From UBA7485 sp050945075 (GTDB lineage: Bacteria > Bacillota > Clostridia > Eubacteriales > Eubacteriaceae), in the NCBI GenBank assembly GCA_050945075.1, contig JBMNSG010000041.1, positions 1-17,023 on the forward strand: a DNA stretch of 17,023 nucleotides, given 5' to 3'. Under the pieces are notes generated by a model that was not told the DNA's origin, ran no database searches, and saw nothing but the letters and a program-made list of their open reading frames with translations. The first letter of the stretch is position 1; the number at the start of each line of letters is the position of its first letter. Of this stretch, positions 13,500 to 17,023 are shown piece by piece. A program made the position numbers and the translations under genes.

Positions 13500-14903
13500 A
13501 TGAGCAAACTCTGGGGCGGCCGCTTCAGCAAAAACACCGATAAACTGACGGATGATTTCAATGCATCCATTTTCTTTGATCAGCGCCTGTACGAACAGGA
13601 TATCCAGGGCAGCATCGCCCATGCCAGAATGCTGGGCAGACAGGGTATTCTTTCCGAAGAAGAAAGTGCTCTGATTATCAAAACACTGGAAGAAATACTT
13701 CAGGATATTAAAGACGGCAAAGTACAGTTTTCTGAAGACAACGAAGATATTCATATGAATATCGAAAGCATTCTCACAGACAGGATCGGTGCGCCCGGAA
13801 AAAAACTGCATACCGGACGCAGCCGCAACGATCAGGTCGCAACCGATATGAAACTGTGGACTCGTGAAGCCTGTGTGGACCTCATCGAGGATATTTCCGA
13901 ACTGGAACGGGTTGTCCTGGATCTGGCACAGAAAAATCTTGAAACGATTATGCCCGGCTACACCCACCTCCAGCGGGCTCAGCCTATTACCTATGCCCAC
14001 TACCTGATGGCTTACGTGGAAATGTTCAGCCGCGACGTCGTTCGTTTTAATCAGGTAATCGCAATGGCCGGCTCCTCCCCGCTCGGTTCAGGCGCACTGG
14101 CCGGCACAACCTATCCCATCGACCGTTATATGACCGCGGAAGAACTGGGTTTTAAAGGTGTCTCCCTGAATACGATAGATGGTGTATCCGACCGTGACTA
14201 TGCGGTAGATTTTCTGGAAGCCTGTGCCGTTGCCATGATGCATCTGTCCCGTTTCTCAGAAGAAATTATCCTGTATAATTCCGCAGAATTCGGCTTTATC
14301 ACCCTGGACGATGCCTTTACCACTGGTTCCTCGATCATGCCGCAGAAGAAAAATCCGGACATTGCTGAACTGGTACGCGGTAAAACCGGCCGCTGCTACG
14401 GAAACCTGATGGCACTGCTGACGACCATGAAGGGCATTCCCCTGGCTTACAACAAGGATATGCAGGAAGACAAGGAACCGGTTTTCGATTCATTTGACAC
14501 CCTTTCCATCTGCCTGAAGACTTTTACCGGAATGATCCGCACCATCAAAGTGAACAAGGATCGGATGCTGGAAGCTGCCAAAGGCGGTTTCTCGAATGCC
14601 ACAGACGCGGCAGACTGGCTGGTCGCCCATGGTATTCCCTTCCGTGATGCCCACGCCATTGTCGGACAGCTGGTCATGAAAGCAGAGCAGGAAGGCAAAA
14701 AGCTGGAAGAGCTTTCTCTCGAAGAAATGCGCGAAGTCAGCCCTGTCTTTGATGAATCGGTCTACAACGCACTCGATATCAGAAACGGTGTAAGCAAACG
14801 GAGAACACCGGGCGGACCCTCACAGGCGATTGTAAACAGAGCTATTGCCATCCATAAGGGGCAGCTCGAAAAAAACAAGACAAAACAGGGACCGAAGGAA
14901 TAA
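13500..14903 (+). CDS. argH: Argininosuccinate lyase
   Basis: This enzyme splits argininosuccinate to arginine and fumarate, the last step of the pathway. It has 467 residues from ATG 13500. Fumarase/aspartase-superfamily motifs are HTGRSRNDQ (104-112), THLQRAQP (155-162, His156), and the signature GSSIMPQKKNPD (276-287) with the catalytic serine loop. The N-terminus KLWGGRFS is typical. The start is supported by ACGAGGATAATGAT; an upstream in-frame TTG (13479) would add seven residues and has no ribosome binding site. It has its own promoter and leader. No terminator is visible after it; the next promoter begins at its stop codon. Confidence 0.97.
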   Translation: MSKLWGGRFSKNTDKLTDDFNASIFFDQRLYEQDIQGSIAHARMLGRQGILSEEESALIIKTLEEILQDIKDGKVQFSEDNEDIHMNIESILTDRIGAPGKKLHTGRSRNDQVATDMKLWTREACVDLIEDISELERVVLDLAQKNLETIMPGYTHLQRAQPITYAHYLMAYVEMFSRDVVRFNQVIAMAGSSPLGSGALAGTTYPIDRYMTAEELGFKGVSLNTIDGVSDRDYAVDFLEACAVAMMHLSRFSEEIILYNSAEFGFITLDDAFTTGSSIMPQKKNPDIAELVRGKTGRCYGNLMALLTTMKGIPLAYNKDMQEDKEPVFDSFDTLSICLKTFTGMIRTIKVNKDRMLEAAKGGFSNATDAADWLVAHGIPFRDAHAIVGQLVMKAEQEGKKLEELSLEEMREVSPVFDESVYNALDIRNGVSKRRTPGGPSQAIVNRAIAIHKGQLEKNKTKQGPKE

Positions 14904-14904
14904 G

Positions 14905-14933
14905 TTTTTCCAACTTCTGCTTTCGGGTATAAT
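14905..14933 (+). promoter_or_regulatory. Promoter of the small membrane protein gene
   Basis: TTTTTC (14905-14910), 17 bases, then a perfect TATAAT (14928-14933). It begins right behind the argH stop, about 45 bases before the ATG at 14972. Confidence 0.5.
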
Positions 14934-14971
14934 AAAACAAGCAACCGAAATTTCGGAGTCAGGAGAGAATT

Positions 14972-15211
14972 ATGAGCAAAGAACCTGGATCATTTAAAAA
15001 GAAACTGATTATCATTGGAATTGCCGTTCTGGTACTGCTGGTTGTCGGCATTTACCTGGGTATCCAGATTTCATACAATGCACGATACTGGGCTATGAAT
15101 ATGCAGAATGGTTTAATCACCTTCATGTTCTGGCTGGTCATTATCCTGCTGGTGGCTGCGGTCATCGCCTTCTTCTATTTCAGAAACAAATGGAGAAACC
15201 GCAAAAAGTAA
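14972..15211 (+). CDS. Small two-helix membrane protein of unknown function
   Basis: I do not recognise this 79-residue protein. It has a basic N-terminus (SKEPGSFKKK), a hydrophobic helix at about 11-32, a short polar loop (SYNARYWAMNMQN), a second helix at about 48-70, and a basic end (RNKWRNRKK). The positive-inside rule puts both ends in the cytoplasm with the short loop outside. In outline it recalls LapA/DUF1049-type small proteins, but no motif proves this. The gene is probably real: it has AGGAGAGAATT before the ATG, its own promoter and a strong terminator directly after the stop. It seems to be a single-gene unit unrelated to argH. Confidence 0.8.
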   Translation: MSKEPGSFKKKLIIIGIAVLVLLVVGIYLGIQISYNARYWAMNMQNGLITFMFWLVIILLVAAVIAFFYFRNKWRNRKK

Positions 15212-15215
15212 TCAC

Positions 15216-15246
15216 AAAGCTCCGGGAAACCGGAGCTTTCTTTATA
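15216..15246 (+). terminator. Intrinsic terminator after the small membrane protein gene
   Basis: AAAGCTCCGG (15216-15225) and CCGGAGCTTT (15230-15239) form a perfect 10-bp stem closed by a GAAA tetraloop, then CTTTATA. It starts 5 bases after the stop codon. Confidence 0.9.
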
Positions 15247-15279
15247 AGAAAACAGATCCGGATAAGAAAACAGATCCGG
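15244..15279. repeat. Exact 18-bp tandem duplication
   Basis: ATAAGAAAACAGATCCGG occurs twice head to tail (15244-15261 and 15262-15279) without a mismatch, directly behind the terminator. A recent slippage or duplication event is the simplest reading. Confidence 0.9.
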
Positions 15280-15328
15280 CCGGATATTTAACCAGTCTGT
15301 AAATAAACCGGCCGGAATCTGACAGACT
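15275..15328. repeat. Interleaved inverted repeats (possible pseudoknot)
   Basis: TCCGGCCGG (15275-15283) pairs with CCGGCCGGA (15308-15316), and AGTCTGT (15294-15300) pairs with ACAGACT (15322-15328). The second pair is interleaved with the first, the topology of an H-type RNA pseudoknot. It lies about 55-110 bases upstream of the Sel1 gene start. Each CCGGCCGG is also self-palindromic, so DNA-level roles are equally possible. Confidence 0.5.
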
Positions 15329-15382
15329 CAAGCCGGTTCCGGGATTTCATTCCGGACAGGCGTGAATAACGGGAGACACTAT

Positions 15383-16096
15383 TTGAACAGGAATGATGAA
15401 ATTTTGAATGCTGATATGATCGAAGCGCTTGAAAAATCAAACGGCGCCGATGAACAGACTGCGCTGGGCAGGCTTTATTATGAAGGCCGTTACCTGACAC
15501 AGGATTACAAGAAAGCCAGAGAGTGTTTTGAAAGAGCACTCGAAAAAGACCCTGATTTCGCAGAAGCACTCGATTATCTGGGATACTGCCATTATTACGG
15601 ACGCGAAATACCAGTCGATTATGAAACAGCGCTTGCCTGTTTTGAAAAAAGTGCGGAGCAGGGAGACCGGGTCGGTCTCTATAAACTCGGGGATCTGTAC
15701 CGCGACGGAAAAGCGGTCAGACAGGACCGGGACCACGCTATGCGCCTGTATTCAATGGCTCTGGATCATTCAACTGACGATTCTCCGGAAATACCGGGAA
15801 TCTGTCTCCGGATTGCAGAACTGCTTCTTGACCGGGCTCAGAATTATCTCGAACATCCTGAAAGCGTAAGCACTGAGCTGGCTCTGGACGCGGCCCTGAA
15901 TGCCTCAGAAATCCTGGGACGCTCAGAAGCGCGCTGCTGGAAACTGCTTTCACAAGGTGATCCGTACGCTCATTTATCACTACCCGGAATTAAAAATCAG
16001 ATTGACCGCTCCCGTATAATTCTCGGGCAGATGTGCGAATCCTGCAATTCCCGGGTTTTCTATCCAAATGCGCCCGGCGAAACCAAATCCGAATAA
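15383..16096 (+). CDS. Sel1/TPR-like repeat protein
   Basis: This 237-residue soluble protein has helical repeats. Three Sel1-like units are visible. The first holds ALGRLYYEGRYLTQDYKKAR and CFERALEKD (about 27-56). The second holds LDYLGYCHYYGREIPVDYE and CFEKSAEQGD (about 63-95). The third holds LYKLGDLYRDGKAVRQDRD and LYSMALDH (about 99-129). A more diverged helical half follows, ending in a polar tail with CESC. There is no signal peptide, so it is probably cytoplasmic; such repeats mediate protein binding and the partner is unknown. The start is taken as TTG 15383 because GGGAG lies 7 bases upstream. GTG 15362 and ATG 15416 are alternatives with poorer ribosome binding sites. No convincing promoter or terminator is seen. 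Confidence 0.85.
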   Translation: MNRNDEILNADMIEALEKSNGADEQTALGRLYYEGRYLTQDYKKARECFERALEKDPDFAEALDYLGYCHYYGREIPVDYETALACFEKSAEQGDRVGLYKLGDLYRDGKAVRQDRDHAMRLYSMALDHSTDDSPEIPGICLRIAELLLDRAQNYLEHPESVSTELALDAALNASEILGRSEARCWKLLSQGDPYAHLSLPGIKNQIDRSRIILGQMCESCNSRVFYPNAPGETKSE

Positions 16097-16289
16097 CAGA
16101 ATCTGACAGCTGCTCCGTTTGACTACTGCTGAAAAAAACATCCTGAACGAACCCGAATCAGCGCCTGTCCGGACTTTCACGCTGCTATTCTTTAATGTTC
16201 CTTTATTCTTAATCATATTTTGGATATAATAGGCATATAAACTATTTAACACGTTTATTCTTTATATTTTTGTATGACAAGGATGAAAA
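16097..16289. other. Spacer between Sel1 gene and nuclease-like gene
   Basis: This holds no gene. CGCCTGTCCGGA at 16162-16173 is the exact inverse of 15351-15362, so the two flank the Sel1 gene. No clear terminator for the Sel1 gene is visible. The last 90 bases are AT-rich and hold the next promoter. Confidence 0.5.
16202..16230 (+). promoter_or_regulatory. Promoter of the nuclease-like gene
   Basis: A perfect TATAAT (16225-16230) is preceded by TGGA and, 17 bases upstream, by a weak TTTATT (16202-16207). The start is expected near 16237, about 50 bases before the ATG. Confidence 0.5.
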
Positions 16290-17023
16290 ATGAATCGCAT
16301 AAGTAAGTTTTTTTCCGGACTCGGCAGTTTGCTCACTGCCGCTGTTTTCGGATTGTTTAAAGCACTGGCCATTCTGCTCAAACACATGGCTATCGCTGTC
16401 TGGTACCTGATTAAATGGGGCAGTATCCTTATTTTCAACTGTCTTTATCTTCTCTCCCGGCTCATAAGCCTGCCATTCAGACTCTGCTTTCCGATTGATA
16501 ATATTGATAAAATGGACGGTGTGGATTTTGAAAATTTCGCAGCCAAATGGCTTAAATACAACGGCTACCGCGATATCCGCACAACTCCGGTAACGGCGGA
16601 CTATGGCGTGGACCTGCTGGCGCGGCGGGACGGTGTTCTCTATGGAATTCAGTGTAAGCGCTATTCGGGAAATGTCGGCATTTCCGCTGTCCAGCAGATC
16701 TCAGCCGGAATCGCCTACTACGAATGCGATAAGGGAATCGTCTTTACCAATTCAGAACTGACTCGTTCCGCACAGAATCTGTCAGAAGCCAACGGTATTG
16801 AAGTAATTGACGGAGAACTGCTGCGTTCCACGAAAGCGGCTGACCTGATTGTCAGAAGCCGTTCAAGTCTGGTTTTGTCATCTATTCTCATGAGTATTCT
16901 GCTGGCTGCTTCGATCGCACTCTGTATCTGGTGTCTGATCCAGTATCCCAGTTTTGCACTGCTGGCTGCCCTTCTGATCCTGCTTTGTGTGATCAGCCTG
17001 GTCAATGCCCGGCATGAAATCAG
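16290..17023 (+). CDS. Membrane-anchored Mrr-like PD-(D/E)XK nuclease-domain protein (3' end outside window)
   Basis: The first 244 codons are present. Residues 8-65 hold two to three hydrophobic stretches (SLLTAAVFGLFKALAILL, AIAVWYLI, SILIFNCLYLLSRLIS). Residues 74-185 form a soluble domain like the Mrr catalytic domain: MDGVDFENFAAKWLKYNGY (Glu81), then DYGVDLLARRDG with Asp108, then GIQCKRYSGNVG with Gln121 and Lys123, then VQQISAG and GIVFTNSELTRSA. These residues fit the E...D...QxK active site of the family, so catalysis is plausible. A further pair of hydrophobic helices begins near 193 (LVLSSILMSILLAASIAL, then FALLAALLILLCVISLV). Such a layout places the nuclease fold on the inner face of the membrane. 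Mrr relatives cut modified DNA, but membrane-bound relatives often have no known role. The ATG is supported by AAGGATGAAAA. It has its own promoter. Confidence 0.85.
   Translation, partial: MNRISKFFSGLGSLLTAAVFGLFKALAILLKHMAIAVWYLIKWGSILIFNCLYLLSRLISLPFRLCFPIDNIDKMDGVDFENFAAKWLKYNGYRDIRTTPVTADYGVDLLARRDGVLYGIQCKRYSGNVGISAVQQISAGIAYYECDKGIVFTNSELTRSAQNLSEANGIEVIDGELLRSTKAADLIVRSRSSLVLSSILMSILLAASIALCIWCLIQYPSFALLAALLILLCVISLVNARHEI

Noticed and set aside
15244..15279. Start of a CRISPR array
   Set aside because: Only two repeats, directly abutting, with no spacer between them and no cas genes.
14972..17023. A coordinated three-gene defence island (small membrane protein, Sel1 protein, Mrr-like nuclease)
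   Set aside because: The first gene is closed by its own strong terminator and the last has its own promoter, so they are not an evident operon. No known defence partner is visible, and the last gene is cut by the window edge.

Overview
The window looks like a chromosomal segment of a Bacillota (Firmicutes) bacterium of mid GC content. The evidence is an Enterococcus-type V-ATPase gene order, strong AGGAGG-like ribosome binding sites, occasional TTG starts, and TATAAT-type promoters with intrinsic terminators. The family cannot be fixed from the sequence alone; an Erysipelotrichia-like lineage is a guess. There is no rRNA, tRNA, CRISPR array, insertion sequence or prophage gene.

Left part (1-6805, minus strand): a tightly packed V-type (V/A-type) ATPase operon, transcribed right to left. 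Its order is G/H-like stalk subunit (ntpF), I/a (ntpI), K/c (ntpK), E (ntpE), C/d (ntpC), F (ntpG), A (ntpA) and B (ntpB, cut by the window edge). This is the Enterococcus hirae ntp order. The K subunit carries all the side-chain ligands known for Na+ in E. hirae NtpK, so the machine is probably Na+-coupled. It would either pump Na+ at the cost of ATP or make ATP from a Na+ gradient. A hairpin sits in the only sizeable gap, just before the multi-copy K subunit.

Middle part (6959-14903): arginine biosynthesis in two divergent blocks. On the minus strand lies argC-argJ-argB-argD, ending in a strong terminator in front of the ATPase operon. This block makes ornithine from glutamate by the acetyl-recycling route: ArgJ returns the acetyl group and ArgB has the N-terminal helix of arginine-inhibited kinases. 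On the plus strand lie argG and argH, each with its own promoter, which turn citrulline into arginine. No ornithine carbamoyltransferase gene (argF) is present in the window. The 400-bp divergent region holds two ARG-box-like 18-mers exactly 3 bp apart, between back-to-back candidate promoters for argC and argG. This is a good candidate for a shared ArgR/AhrC operator. The argG and argH promoters also share an almost identical 24-25 nt block.

Right part (14904-17023, plus strand): three single genes of uncertain role. They are a 79-residue two-helix membrane protein, a Sel1/TPR-like repeat protein, and the start of a membrane-anchored protein with an Mrr-type PD-(D/E)XK nuclease domain (cut by the window edge). 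The intergenic DNA here is rich in CCGG motifs, with an 18-bp tandem duplication and interleaved inverted repeats.

Most of the window is conventional. The points most worth a second look are the divergent arginine control region, the shared promoter block, the Na+ signature of the K subunit, and the membrane-embedded Mrr-like protein.
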